The notes beneath the pieces are model-generated. The model ran no database searches, was not told the origin of the DNA, and saw only the letters and a list, made by a program, of their open reading frames with translations. Below, piece by piece: positions 34,078-43,308 of a stretch of 64,000 nucleotides of DNA. The position numbers and the translations under genes are program-made. The stretch comes from Mycolicibacter terrae (GTDB taxonomy: Bacteria; Actinomycetota; Actinomycetes; Mycobacteriales; Mycobacteriaceae): the NCBI RefSeq assembly GCF_010727125.1, contig NZ_AP022564.1:1674001-1738000 (forward strand), read 5' to 3'. Each line of letters begins with the position of its first letter. Position 1 is the stretch's first letter.

Positions 34078-35277
34078 GTGACGGGCCATCTTGTCGTCGA
34101 TGTGGCGGCCCTGAGTGGGGCGGTCGGCGGTTCGGACTGCAGCCCGCTGACACTGTCCCAGGATTCCCCGGCACCGCTGATCGATGCACTGCTGCGCCGT
34201 GTTCCGGATGTCGCCGCAATGACCCGCGAGGCGATCGTGGGCGAGCTTCCGGTGTATGCGGTGTTGGAACCGACGGTCCTGGAACGTGACCTCGCCCGTT
34301 CGATCGAATGCTGCCTGCGCTCGGGCAACGGTGGGTGCGCGATGATCGATGACGTCAAGTGCGACGAGCCGGCTGTAATCGGCGCAACACGAGTGCGGCA
34401 AGGTATCTCAGTGGATGAGATGCTGCGAGAGTGGCGCATCGCGGTCGGGATGGTGATCAGTCATGCCCAGCTGTTGAGTCGGAACCTCGGTATCGCGGAC
34501 GCTGCGGTTCTGGCGTTCGTCCAGGCTGCTCTCACTTGGTCCGACCTCGCTATGGTGGCCGCCAGTGATGCCTACCGGCGGACCGAGGTCGCGTGCCGAT
34601 TCGCTGAGGAGAAGCGTGCGAGCTTTGTGCGCGATGTATTACTCGGAACCATTTCCGGCGCCGAGCTAGCGATTCAAGCCGATGCTCATGGCCTAGACCC
34701 GGCCGGCAGCTACGTTGCGATTCGTGCCTTGCTGATGCCGGGCATGTCGAGGCGAAAGTTGGAGTGGGCGCTGGGATTCCATGGCGCGAGCCAGCGAACG
34801 TCGGGCCTGTGCGCGGTAGTCGACGGCTGTGTGGCCGGCTTCTTGAGTGAACGACCAAGCGGGGAACTGGACGTCGTCGCCGGTGCCGGGCCGGCGGTGC
34901 CGCTCGATGAGATGGCGGCGTCGTATCGACTGGCGACGCGGGCGCTGATCACGGCTCAGAAGTTCGGTATGCGGGGGGTGCAAGACATCTCGTCGGTCGG
35001 GCTGCGTGCCGCCACGGTGGCTGACCCCGAGGTCGGGAAGGCGATGCGGACGCGTTATGTCGGCCCGCTGCGGGACAGTGGGTCCGCTCAAGAGTTGCTC
35101 ACGACTATTGATGCGTACCTCGCATGCGGAATGAACGTAGAACGGACCGCGAAGCAGCTGTATGTCCACCAGAACACCGTCCGGTACCGATTGGCGCGAT
35201 TCGAGGAACTGAGCGGCTGCGACATGCACAATGTGGAGGATCTATTCGGGATCTGGTGGGCATTGAAGTGCCGGTAG
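34078..35277 (+). CDS. PucR-family transcriptional regulator
   Basis: A 399-residue regulator. The N-terminal ~150 residues are a helical sensor (LIDALLRRVPDVAAMTREAI, RVRQGISVDEMLREWRIAVG). Next comes a GGDEF-like (CdaR) domain at about 170-300, with SRRKLEWALGFHGASQRTSG and AASYRLATRALITAQKFGMR. The PucR-type helix-turn-helix closes it: IDAYLACGMNVERTAKQLYV, then HQNTVRYRLARFEELSGCDM. PucR regulators respond to purines, aromatics or fatty acids and often control nearby genes. The start is GTG 34078. It follows the mce cluster by 221 bases and may regulate it. Confidence 0.9.
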   Translation: MTGHLVVDVAALSGAVGGSDCSPLTLSQDSPAPLIDALLRRVPDVAAMTREAIVGELPVYAVLEPTVLERDLARSIECCLRSGNGGCAMIDDVKCDEPAVIGATRVRQGISVDEMLREWRIAVGMVISHAQLLSRNLGIADAAVLAFVQAALTWSDLAMVAASDAYRRTEVACRFAEEKRASFVRDVLLGTISGAELAIQADAHGLDPAGSYVAIRALLMPGMSRRKLEWALGFHGASQRTSGLCAVVDGCVAGFLSERPSGELDVVAGAGPAVPLDEMAASYRLATRALITAQKFGMRGVQDISSVGLRAATVADPEVGKAMRTRYVGPLRDSGSAQELLTTIDAYLACGMNVERTAKQLYVHQNTVRYRLARFEELSGCDMHNVEDLFGIWWALKCR

Positions 35278-35405
35278 CGAGTTGGCGTCGGCGCGGCGAC
35301 GGACAGTGCGCTGAGGAGCACCGGGTATGTCCGAGTGGTTGGCCTGAGACCGGCGAGACGGGTTTGTTCTGAAATAGATCTCCTGGGTTGCGGTGCTTGA
35401 CCTGT

Positions 35406-36668
35406 TCACCGGTGCCCGAACAGCTGTCGTAACAGCAGCGCCACCTCGACGTCGAGGCGGTCGCTGCCGATGGGTCGGCCGCGGCGTAGCTCGGCCCGGC
35501 CGATTCGGTACCGGACCGAGTTGAAGTGCAGGTGCAATTCCGCAGCTGCGGCGGTGAAGCTCGATCCGGTGCGCAGAAACACGCTCAGAGTCTCGCGAAG
35601 CCGTTTATCGCTGTCAGTGTCTTCCGCAAGTGGGCCGAGCACCTCTCCGATCCACTTGTGCACGGAGTCTTGCTTCTCTTTGAGGATCGCCGCGAGCAGA
35701 ATTCCCGGCTCATCTGCCGGGGTGAACCGCTTGCTCCGTGCATCCGACGCGACCGCGACTGCAAAGGCGTCGGCGGCCTGTTCGTGAGAGCGACGGAACC
35801 CGGCCAGCCCGGGCTGGGGTATGCCGGCAGCAAGATAGGGTGCACCGGGTTCGCTACGGACGAATTCACCGACACGCTCCAATGCCGACGTGCCGTCGCA
35901 CGTGGCCAGCGGAATCCAGGCCCAGCCGGTCAATCGATCCGCGGAGATGAACAACGGCTTCTCCTGTACCCCAAGCAATTCCGCAATACGGTGCACGAAC
36001 CGCTCCAGACTGGCCAGCTCGTCGTTGTTGCCGGATTCAGCTGTCGACAACACCAATGCCAGGTGCGTTCGTCTCAGTGGGTATCCGATCGAGGCGATCA
36101 TGAGATCGGTGTCGACGTCGCCACCTTCGAGAAGCTCGCGGACACGTAAGGCGCGCAAGCTGCTTCGCTTGTCCTGCCAACGATCGTGCTCTTGTTGATA
36201 CGCGGCGATCGACTGTTGCGTCACCCAGTCGATGTATCCGAAGGACAGCTCGGTTATGAGCTCGAACGTATCCAGCTGAAGTTTGATTTCCAGTCCAGAC
36301 GCGCGGACAGCGTCCAGCATGATGCCCAGGACCGTCTGATGCCCAAGGCGATAAGCCCGGATCAGTGCCGTGGACGCCACTTCCCGCTGAGCCAACCTGC
36401 GCGCGTATTCCATGGCCGCGGTCGGCGGCTCGAGACTCTCCAGGGGAATGTTGTTGCGAAGTGCGGTGAAGAACGTATCGATGTTGGCCGCGGTGTTGTC
36501 GCGCAACAGCTGTAGCAACTGCGTGTCGCCACGCAACTCCGAAACGTCGCGCAGGAGAACCTCCTGGGTGGCCTGAGTGACCGCATCCAGCTGGTCTCCA
36601 AGTCGAGCGATAATGCCGGCTGCGGACTCGGCCACGCGCTCGGTGTATTCACGGTTTTGTGCCGTCAT
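35406..36668 (-). CDS. PucR-family transcriptional regulator
   Basis: A 420-residue paralogue of the preceding regulator. A helical N-terminal domain (AAGIIARLGDQLDAVTQATQ, ALIRAYRLGHQTVLGIMLDA) is followed by a CdaR-like domain (LRALRVRELLEGGDVDTDLM, LTGWAWIPLATCDG). The C-terminal helix-turn-helix reads LSVFLRTGSSFTAAAAELHL then HFNSVRYRIGRAELRRGRPI. I used ATG 36668; an open frame reaches 36734 with a start there. It is divergent from the desaturase-reductase gene across 236 bases, the usual place of a local regulator. Confidence 0.9.
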   Translation of the reverse strand: MTAQNREYTERVAESAAGIIARLGDQLDAVTQATQEVLLRDVSELRGDTQLLQLLRDNTAANIDTFFTALRNNIPLESLEPPTAAMEYARRLAQREVASTALIRAYRLGHQTVLGIMLDAVRASGLEIKLQLDTFELITELSFGYIDWVTQQSIAAYQQEHDRWQDKRSSLRALRVRELLEGGDVDTDLMIASIGYPLRRTHLALVLSTAESGNNDELASLERFVHRIAELLGVQEKPLFISADRLTGWAWIPLATCDGTSALERVGEFVRSEPGAPYLAAGIPQPGLAGFRRSHEQAADAFAVAVASDARSKRFTPADEPGILLAAILKEKQDSVHKWIGEVLGPLAEDTDSDKRLRETLSVFLRTGSSFTAAAAELHLHFNSVRYRIGRAELRRGRPIGSDRLDVEVALLLRQLFGHR

Positions 36669-36733
36669 GACCAGGAACCCTAGTAGCACGTCCGGCACAT
36701 CGGGCACGGGTTTGTATGCAGCGCATAAAAACA

Positions 36734-36770
36734 CTCCGCGAGTTGGTCAGATCACTACGTCGTCGCGGAG
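36734..36770. promoter_or_regulatory. Inverted repeat in the divergent gap
   Basis: CTCCGCGA (36734-36741) and TCGCGGAG (36763-36770) are perfect 8-bp complements separated by 21 bases. They lie between the PucR gene and the divergent desaturase fusion gene, as an autoregulatory operator would. No known PucR site is matched, so this is a candidate only. Confidence 0.4.
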
Positions 36771-36904
36771 CGGAGATCGCCGTACTTTCGTTTAGGCGCC
36801 AGCAAACAGTGTCAGCTCGGTCATAAATCATTGCTCGGCGCTCGTCTACGCACTTCGCAGGCCGTACACCCAGCCGTCAGCACCTCGACCGGAAATGGAG
36901 CCCC

Positions 36905-38926
36905 ATGTCGATCATCAATTCCATCGACAGCACCGAGCAGGAGTCCGCCGGAAGCCATGCCCTTCCGGACCCCGGTGCGCCAGTCCCGACGCTGGCATGG
37001 CCGACGGTTAGCTTATTCACCGGTTCACTCGTCGCATTCGTCATTTCCACGCTCGGCTACGTCCAGGGCTGGCTGCCAGCCTGGGTGACCATTCCGGTCA
37101 ACGCGACGGTCACCTTCACGATGTTCACCGTGCTGCACGACGCCATCCACTACGCGATCAGCACCGTGAGATGGGTGAACGGACTGTTCGGTCGATTGGC
37201 CATGCTGTTGATCGTGCCGATTCTGTCGTTCCCTTCTTATGCGTTCATCCACATCGAGCACCATCGGTATGCGAACGACGACGACAATGATCCCGACGCC
37301 TGGGCCTCCCATGCCCCGACCTGGCAAGCGCCGGCACGCTGGGCGTTGGCCGAGCTGTTCTATGGCAAGTTCCTCATCCGCACGATTCCCAACCGGCCGA
37401 AGGCCGAGGTCGCCGAGACCGTCTTCGTGTTAGCACTGAGCGTCGTCGGACTGCTCGTGGCGATTGTCACCGGCTACCTTTGGACCCTCTCCGTCGTGTT
37501 CCTCATCCCGCAGCGCATCGGAATGTTCTTCTTGGCATGGTGGTTCGACTGGATGCCACATCACGGACTGGAAGCCACGCAGCGCAGCGACCGATACCAG
37601 GCCACCCGCACGCGCGTCGGGATGGAGTGGCTGTTCACTCCGCTGATGCTGTCGCAGAACTACCATCTGGTGCATCACCTGCACCCGTCCGTGCCGTTCT
37701 ACCGCTACGTCAAGACCTGGCGGCGTAACGAGGAAGCCTACCTGGAGCGCGACGCCGCGATATCCACTGTCTTCGGCCAGCAACTGAATTCGGAGGAATT
37801 TCGAGAATGGAAGCAGCTCAATAGCAGGCTCGGGCGCCTGGTGCCGGTGCGTATGCCGGCCAGGTCGAGTGCGACTCACGCAGTGCGGCACCGCGTTCCG
37901 GTGGCATCGGTCGATCCCATCACCGATGACAGCACAATGGTGACGTTCGCGGTACCGGAGGCGCTCCAGGACGAATTCCGATTCGAACCGGGTCAGCACG
38001 TCACGGTATGCACGAACCTCGGCGGCCAAGGCGTGCGGCGTGTTTACTCGATCTGCGCGCCGGCCACTAGGGCACAACTGCGGATCGCAGTCAAACACAT
38101 TCCCGGCGGGGCGTTTTCAGCCTTCGTGGCCAACCAGTTGAAGGCAGGAGACGTACTCGAACTGATGACCCCTACCGGCCGGTTCGGCACCCGGTTGAAC
38201 CCACTGGCGCAAAAGCACTACGTGGGTTTAGCAGCCGGCAGCGGCATCACGCCAGTCCTGTCGATCCTGGAGACAGTTCTGGAAATCGAAACCGAAAGCC
38301 GCTTCACGCTGATCTACGGCAACCGCACCAAAGAGTCGACCATGTTCCGCCGCGACCTGTACCGCCTCGAATCCCGCTACGCGGACCGTCTGGAGATCCG
38401 GCACGTGATGTCGTCGGAGCCACTGCATACTCCCGAGCTGAGGGGGCGGATCGACGCAACAAAGCTCGACCGCTGGCTGACCACCTCGCTACGGCCCAAT
38501 ACCGTCGATGAATGGTTCGTGTGCGGACCGGCGGGCATGTCGACGACTGTTCATGACACGTTGCTCCGGCACGGCGTGGACGCGGAACGGATTCACTTGG
38601 AGTTGTTCACCGGCTATGCCAAAACCAAGTCCGCAGCACATGATTACGCCCCGGCAACGTTGACGTTTCGGCTGTCGGGCCGAGAGCAGACCGTCGATCT
38701 GGCAGCGGGTGAGTCGGTCCTGGAGGCAGTGCTGCAGGTCCGCGGCGATACGCCCTATGCCTGCATGGGCGGCGCCTGCGGTACCTGCCGCGCCAAGTTG
38801 CTGACCGGGACCGTCGAGATGGACCAGAACTTCGCTCTCGGACGGGCTGAATTGGACGCCGGCTACGTGCTGACCTGCCAGTCACACCCGAGCAGCCCAA
38901 CCGTTTCCGTCGACTACGACGCATAG
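36905..38926 (+). CDS. Membrane desaturase/hydroxylase fused to ferredoxin reductase
   Basis: A 673-residue three-part enzyme. Residues 1-300 are a di-iron membrane fatty-acid desaturase or hydroxylase with helices and His boxes H78-DAIH82, H116-IEHH and H254-LVHH. Residues about 330-580 are a PaaE/ferredoxin-NADP reductase: FAD motif GVRRVYSICAPA, nucleotide motif GLAAGSGITPVLSIL. Residues 585-673 are a plant-type 2Fe-2S ferredoxin with Cys620, Cys625, Cys628 and Cys658 (CMGGACGTC). All electron-transfer parts for NAD(P)H-driven O2 activation are thus in one chain. The substrate, probably an acyl or isoprenoid/carotenoid lipid, is unknown. Third-box spacing is closer to carotenoid hydroxylases than to DesA3, by eye. 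Confidence 0.9.
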   Translation: MSIINSIDSTEQESAGSHALPDPGAPVPTLAWPTVSLFTGSLVAFVISTLGYVQGWLPAWVTIPVNATVTFTMFTVLHDAIHYAISTVRWVNGLFGRLAMLLIVPILSFPSYAFIHIEHHRYANDDDNDPDAWASHAPTWQAPARWALAELFYGKFLIRTIPNRPKAEVAETVFVLALSVVGLLVAIVTGYLWTLSVVFLIPQRIGMFFLAWWFDWMPHHGLEATQRSDRYQATRTRVGMEWLFTPLMLSQNYHLVHHLHPSVPFYRYVKTWRRNEEAYLERDAAISTVFGQQLNSEEFREWKQLNSRLGRLVPVRMPARSSATHAVRHRVPVASVDPITDDSTMVTFAVPEALQDEFRFEPGQHVTVCTNLGGQGVRRVYSICAPATRAQLRIAVKHIPGGAFSAFVANQLKAGDVLELMTPTGRFGTRLNPLAQKHYVGLAAGSGITPVLSILETVLEIETESRFTLIYGNRTKESTMFRRDLYRLESRYADRLEIRHVMSSEPLHTPELRGRIDATKLDRWLTTSLRPNTVDEWFVCGPAGMSTTVHDTLLRHGVDAERIHLELFTGYAKTKSAAHDYAPATLTFRLSGREQTVDLAAGESVLEAVLQVRGDTPYACMGGACGTCRAKLLTGTVEMDQNFALGRAELDAGYVLTCQSHPSSPTVSVDYDA

Positions 38927-39034
38927 CAGAACTTCGTGACATCGCAGCGCATAGTCGCCAGCGGCCGAAGGTGCACCGGGTTCTCGTAGTCGGTGAACGA
39001 TCAGCTGCTGGCTGCGTCGAGGACTGGAGCCGAA

Positions 39035-40324
39035 TCAGCCGAACACGAAGTAGCGCAACCACAGATAGATCGCCGACAGCGCCACCGACACCGCGGTCAC
39101 CACGATGCCCTTGCGGGTGAACTCCCAGAACGAGATGGGATTGCCGGCGCGGCGGGCGATTCCGAGCATCACCACATTGGCGCTGGCCCCGACCGCGGTC
39201 AGGTTGCCGCCGAAGTCGGCGCCGAGGGCCAACGCCCACCACAATGCGTCGGGATGCAGGTCGTTCGGCAGCGTGGCGCTCAGCTCGGCGACGATCGGCG
39301 TCATGGTCGCCACGTAGGGGATGTTGTCGATGATCCCCGACACCGGAGCGGAGACCCCGAGGATTCCCATCGTGGTCAGCAGCGCGTTGCCGCCGGTGAG
39401 CTCGGTGGCGGCCTTGGCCAATGTACCGATCGCGCCGGTGTCCACCAGGGCGCCGACCATCACGAACAGGCCCGCGAAGAACAGCAGGGTCTCCCATTCG
39501 ACTCCCGACAGGTAGTCCGAGCGCTCCAGCCTGGAGATCACGATCAGCACCCCGGCTCCCAACAACGCCACCACCGACGGCTCCAGGTGCAGGGCCCCAT
39601 GCCCCAAGAACCCGGTGAACACCGCGGTCAGCACCATTCCGCACTTGGTCAGCAGGCCGCGGTCACGGATCGCCTCGCGTTCCTCCAGGGCCATCACGTC
39701 GGCGACCCGGTCGGCTTCGACGGTGAACGATCCGGGGAACAGCCACCGCAGCATGATGACGAACACCACCATCACGACGAGAACGATCGGCGTCAGGTGG
39801 ATCAGAAACGCGTTGAACGTCAACCCGGCTCGGCTGGCGATGATGATGTTCGGCGGATCGCCCACCAGGGTGGCCGCACCGCCGATGTTGGAGGCGAACA
39901 CTTCGGCCATCAAAAACGGCGCGGCATTGATCTCGAGCCGGTCGCAGACCAGCAGGGTGACCGGGGCGATCAACAACACCGTGGTGACGTTGTCCAGCAG
40001 CGCCGAGGCCACCGCCGTCACCAGCACCAGCAGGATCATGATCCGCAGCGGGGACCCGTTGGCGCGTTTGGCGGCCCAGATCGCGATGTACTCGAACACC
40101 CCGGTCTGGCGCAGCACGCTGACGATGATCATCATTCCCAGGAGTAGGAAGATGACGTCCCAGTCGATCCCGGTCGTGTGCGAGTAGAAGATGTCATCGG
40201 AGCTGATCACCGGGAGGACGACGACGGCCGCCGCTCCGGCCAATGCCACCAGGGTTTTGTTGACGCGGTCAGCGGCGATGAATGCGTAGGCGATCACAAA
40301 GACCGCTACCGCGAAATAGGCCAT
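39035..40324 (-). CDS. ArsB/NhaD-family transporter
   Basis: A 429-residue membrane protein of the ArsB/NhaD ion-transporter superfamily with about eleven or twelve helices. Signature loops are [40 protein letters not shown] and [20 protein letters not shown]. Annotation as an arsenite pump (ArsA/ArsB in M. tuberculosis, Rv2684) is by homology; Na+/H+ exchange or citrate-type transport is as likely. It overlaps no neighbour and lies 9 bases downstream of the CBS gene, so they form an operon. It is the first core gene after the accessory block. Confidence 0.9.
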   Translation of the reverse strand: MAYFAVAVFVIAYAFIAADRVNKTLVALAGAAAVVVLPVISSDDIFYSHTTGIDWDVIFLLLGMMIIVSVLRQTGVFEYIAIWAAKRANGSPLRIMILLVLVTAVASALLDNVTTVLLIAPVTLLVCDRLEINAAPFLMAEVFASNIGGAATLVGDPPNIIIASRAGLTFNAFLIHLTPIVLVVMVVFVIMLRWLFPGSFTVEADRVADVMALEEREAIRDRGLLTKCGMVLTAVFTGFLGHGALHLEPSVVALLGAGVLIVISRLERSDYLSGVEWETLLFFAGLFVMVGALVDTGAIGTLAKAATELTGGNALLTTMGILGVSAPVSGIIDNIPYVATMTPIVAELSATLPNDLHPDALWWALALGADFGGNLTAVGASANVVMLGIARRAGNPISFWEFTRKGIVVTAVSVALSAIYLWLRYFVFG

Positions 40325-40333
40325 CCGGGGGGA

Positions 40334-40777
40334 TCAGGCCTTCAGCGCCATGGCCAGCAAACGCGACGCGGTGATCACGCCGAGCAGTTTACCGTCCTTG
40401 ACCACCGCGACAAGCGGGCTGCGCAGCCGGGCCATGGTGGAGGCGACTTCGATCACGGTCTCGGCGGCGCCGGCGATCGGCATTTCGGGTAGGTGTTCGG
40501 GCAGCATGTCGCGCACCACCTTGGCGCCCAGCTTTGCGGCGGCCTGGTCGGCCATGGTCTCGTTGAGCACACCCGCCAGGGACGGGTCGTCCTGGATGTA
40601 GCCGGGCACGATGAACCGCACCACCTGGGAGGCCGGCAGCACAGCGCGCGGCTTGCCGGTCGGGTCGATGACCACGATGCCGGGTAAGCGGTGTTCGGCC
40701 AGCAATCTGGCCGCATCCAGGGCGCTGGAGTCGATGGCCACCACCGGAAATTCTTCAGCTATCTCCTCGGCGCGCAT
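40334..40777 (-). CDS. CBS-domain pair protein
   Basis: A 147-residue protein with two CBS motifs. The first covers RAEEIAEEFPVVAIDSSALD to RLPGIVVIDPTGKPRAVLPA; the second covers VVRDMLPEHLPEMPIAGAAE to SPLVAVVKDGKLLGVITASR. CBS pairs bind adenosine nucleotides and regulate attached or partner proteins. It is upstream of, and probably cotranscribed with, the ArsB-type transporter, which it may regulate. It is divergent from dxs, 47 bases apart. It is about 18 residues shorter than I recall for Rv2683. Confidence 0.85.
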   Translation of the reverse strand: MRAEEIAEEFPVVAIDSSALDAARLLAEHRLPGIVVIDPTGKPRAVLPASQVVRFIVPGYIQDDPSLAGVLNETMADQAAAKLGAKVVRDMLPEHLPEMPIAGAAETVIEVASTMARLRSPLVAVVKDGKLLGVITASRLLAMALKA

Positions 40778-40824
40778 AGGACGACCATACGGTGGCCACC
40801 CGTCGCGGTGCGTAGACTGGCCGA

Positions 40825-42738
40825 ATGCTTGAAGGGATCCGCGGCCCCGCCGATCTGCAGTACCTCACGCAGGCGCAGTTGACCGACCTGGCGGCCGAGA
40901 TCCGGGAGTTTTTGATCCACAAGGTCGCCGCGACCGGGGGGCACCTGGGTCCCAACCTGGGCGTGGTGGAGCTGACACTGGCGCTGCACCGGGTGTTCGA
41001 CTCCCCGCACGACCCGATCATCTTCGACACCGGGCATCAGGCCTACGTGCACAAGATGTTGACCGGGCGCGGCCCCGACTTCGGCACCCTGCGCAAGAAG
41101 GGCGGGCTCTCGGGTTACCCGTCGCGTGCCGAGAGTGAGCACGACTGGGTGGAGTCCAGCCATGCCAGCTCGGCGCTGTCGTATGCCGACGGGCTGGCCA
41201 AAGCCTTCGAGCTGACCGGGCACCGCAACCGACACGTGGTGGCCGTCGTTGGCGACGGCGCGCTGACCGGCGGCATGTGTTGGGAGGCGTTGAACAACAT
41301 CGCCGCCGGCAACCGGCCGGTGGTGATCGTCGTCAACGACAACGGCCGCAGCTACGCGCCGACCATCGGCGGCTTCGCGGATCACCTGGCCGCACTGCGA
41401 CTACAGCCCGTCTACGAGCGGCTGCTGGAGCGCGGCCGCGCCGCGGTGCGCGGCGTGCCGGTAGTCGGCGAGATCGGCTACCAGGTGATCCACAGCTTCA
41501 AGGCCGGGCTCAAGGACGCATTGGCGCCGCAGGCGCTCTTCACCGACCTGGGGCTGAAATACCTCGGCCCGATCGACGGCCACGACGAGGCCGCCGTGGA
41601 GTCGGCGCTGCGCCGTGCGCGGGGCTTCGGCGGGCCGGTGATCGTGCATGTGGTCACCCGCAAGGGCAAAGGCTACGGTCCGGCCGAGAACGACGAGGCC
41701 GAGCAGATGCATGCCTGCGGCGTGATCGACCCGCTCACCGGGTACGCGACCGAAACCGCCGGCCGCGGCTGGACGGCGGCCTTCTCCGATGCGCTCATCG
41801 AGTACGGCACCAAACGACGCGATGTCGTCGCGATCACCGCGGCGATGCCCGGCCCTACCGGGCTGACCCCGTTCGGGCAGCGTTTCGCCGACCGGATGTT
41901 CGACGTCGGGATCGCCGAACAGCATGCGCTCACCTCGGCGGCCGGGCTGGCAATGGGCGGCCTGCACCCGGTGGTGGCGGTCTATTCAACATTCCTCAAC
42001 CGCGCGTTCGACCAGATGCTGATGGACGTGGCACTGCACAAGCTGCCGGTCACCCTGGTGCTGGACCGATCCGGCATCACCGGCCCGGACGGCGCCAGCC
42101 ACAACGGCATGTGGGATCTGTCCATCCTGGGCATCGTGCCGGGTATGCGGGTCGCCGCGCCGCGCGATGGCATCCGGCTTCGCGAGGAACTCGGGGAGGC
42201 GCTCGACGTCCATGACGGGCCCACGGCGCTGCGATTCCCGAAAGGCGACGTGGGCGAAGACATCCCCGCGATCGAGCGGCGCTCCGGGGTGGACATGCTC
42301 GCCGTACCGGCGGACGGGCTTACCCCGGACGTCCTGCTGGTCGCCATCGGTGCGTTCGCGCCGATGGCACTGGCGGTGGCCGACCGGCTGCACAACCAGG
42401 GCATCGGTGTAACCGTGATCGATCCACGCTGGGTGCTGCCGGTGCCCGGGGTGATCGCCGAGCTGGCGGTCACCCACAAGCTGGTGGTGACCTGCGAAGA
42501 CAACGGCGTTGCCGGCGGTGTCGGCTCGGCGGTGTCCGCGGCGCTGCGGCGCGCCGAGATCGACGTGCCCTGCCGTGACGTCGGTCTGCCGCAACGCTTC
42601 TACGACCACGCCTCCCGCGGTGAGTTGCTCGCCGAGGTCGGCCTGACCGCCCAGGACGTCGCCCGCCAGATCACCGGTTGGGTGGCGGCGATGGGCAGCT
42701 GCAACTGTGTCGAAGAGGTCAGCGAGCATCTGGATTAG
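40825..42738 (+). CDS. dxs: 1-deoxy-D-xylulose-5-phosphate synthase
   Basis: A 637-residue thiamine-diphosphate enzyme making DXP from pyruvate and glyceraldehyde 3-phosphate, the first step of the MEP isoprenoid pathway. The N-terminal half has [36 protein letters not shown] and the ThDP motif [20 protein letters not shown] followed by [13 protein letters not shown]. The transketolase central part has [20 protein letters not shown] and [20 protein letters not shown], with [20 protein letters not shown] as substrate loop. The C-terminal domain ends EEVSEHLD. The last 20 bases overlap the PACE gene on the opposite strand. Confidence 0.97.
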   Translation: MLEGIRGPADLQYLTQAQLTDLAAEIREFLIHKVAATGGHLGPNLGVVELTLALHRVFDSPHDPIIFDTGHQAYVHKMLTGRGPDFGTLRKKGGLSGYPSRAESEHDWVESSHASSALSYADGLAKAFELTGHRNRHVVAVVGDGALTGGMCWEALNNIAAGNRPVVIVVNDNGRSYAPTIGGFADHLAALRLQPVYERLLERGRAAVRGVPVVGEIGYQVIHSFKAGLKDALAPQALFTDLGLKYLGPIDGHDEAAVESALRRARGFGGPVIVHVVTRKGKGYGPAENDEAEQMHACGVIDPLTGYATETAGRGWTAAFSDALIEYGTKRRDVVAITAAMPGPTGLTPFGQRFADRMFDVGIAEQHALTSAAGLAMGGLHPVVAVYSTFLNRAFDQMLMDVALHKLPVTLVLDRSGITGPDGASHNGMWDLSILGIVPGMRVAAPRDGIRLREELGEALDVHDGPTALRFPKGDVGEDIPAIERRSGVDMLAVPADGLTPDVLLVAIGAFAPMALAVADRLHNQGIGVTVIDPRWVLPVPGVIAELAVTHKLVVTCEDNGVAGGVGSAVSAALRRAEIDVPCRDVGLPQRFYDHASRGELLAEVGLTAQDVARQITGWVAAMGSCNCVEEVSEHLD

Positions 42739-43141
42739 TTCGCGGCGGCAACACCTTGTCGAACAACCAGGTGAACGCGAACGTGTAGACCAGGAAGAAC
42801 GCCAGCAGGCCCACCTCGAGAGCGAACGCCTGCCGCAGTGACACCCGCAGGATCCAGGCCATGATCGGCAACAACACCACCACCAGCCCGCCTTCGAAGC
42901 CGATCGCGTGTGCTACCCGGCGGCGCAGGGTGCGGGCCGGGGAGTCCTGCCGCTGCTCCCACAGCTCGAACACGGTGTTCCAGATGTAGTTCCACACCAT
43001 CGCGATCGTCGATGCCGTCACCGCCATGACACCCGAACTGGCGCCACCGAACCCCAGCACCACGAGGCCGAGGGTGGTCAGCACAATGGCGATCAGTTCG
43101 TAGCTGATGACGTAGATGATCCGGCGAACAACTGGTGCCAC
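42719..43141 (-). CDS. PACE-family efflux transporter
   Basis: A 140-residue membrane protein with four helices in two repeated pairs. Pair one begins [20 protein letters not shown] and holds [20 protein letters not shown]; pair two begins [20 protein letters not shown] and holds [20 protein letters not shown]. The motifs YEL and FEGG with following W-N/F-D positions fit the Proteobacterial Antimicrobial Compound Efflux (bacterial transmembrane pair) family, which exports biocides such as chlorhexidine. I used the GTG at 43141, with GGAGG five bases upstream; an open frame continues further upstream with no homology. It is convergent with dxs. Confidence 0.86.
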   Translation of the reverse strand: MAPVVRRIIYVISYELIAIVLTTLGLVVLGFGGASSGVMAVTASTIAMVWNYIWNTVFELWEQRQDSPARTLRRRVAHAIGFEGGLVVVLLPIMAWILRVSLRQAFALEVGLLAFFLVYTFAFTWLFDKVLPPRTNPDAR

Positions 43142-43308
43142 GAGGTCCTCCAAGGCGAATCGGCCATGGGAAGTCCTTGAAGGTTCGCGTCCATGGTGGC
43201 CGTAACGTGAGAAGCGCTGGCCTAACGCTGAATACGGCTGCTGTGTCCGCAGTCTAGCAACACCCCGGTCAGCGGCCGGGGGTGAACGTTCCCCGGCGAA
43301 CGGCCGGA

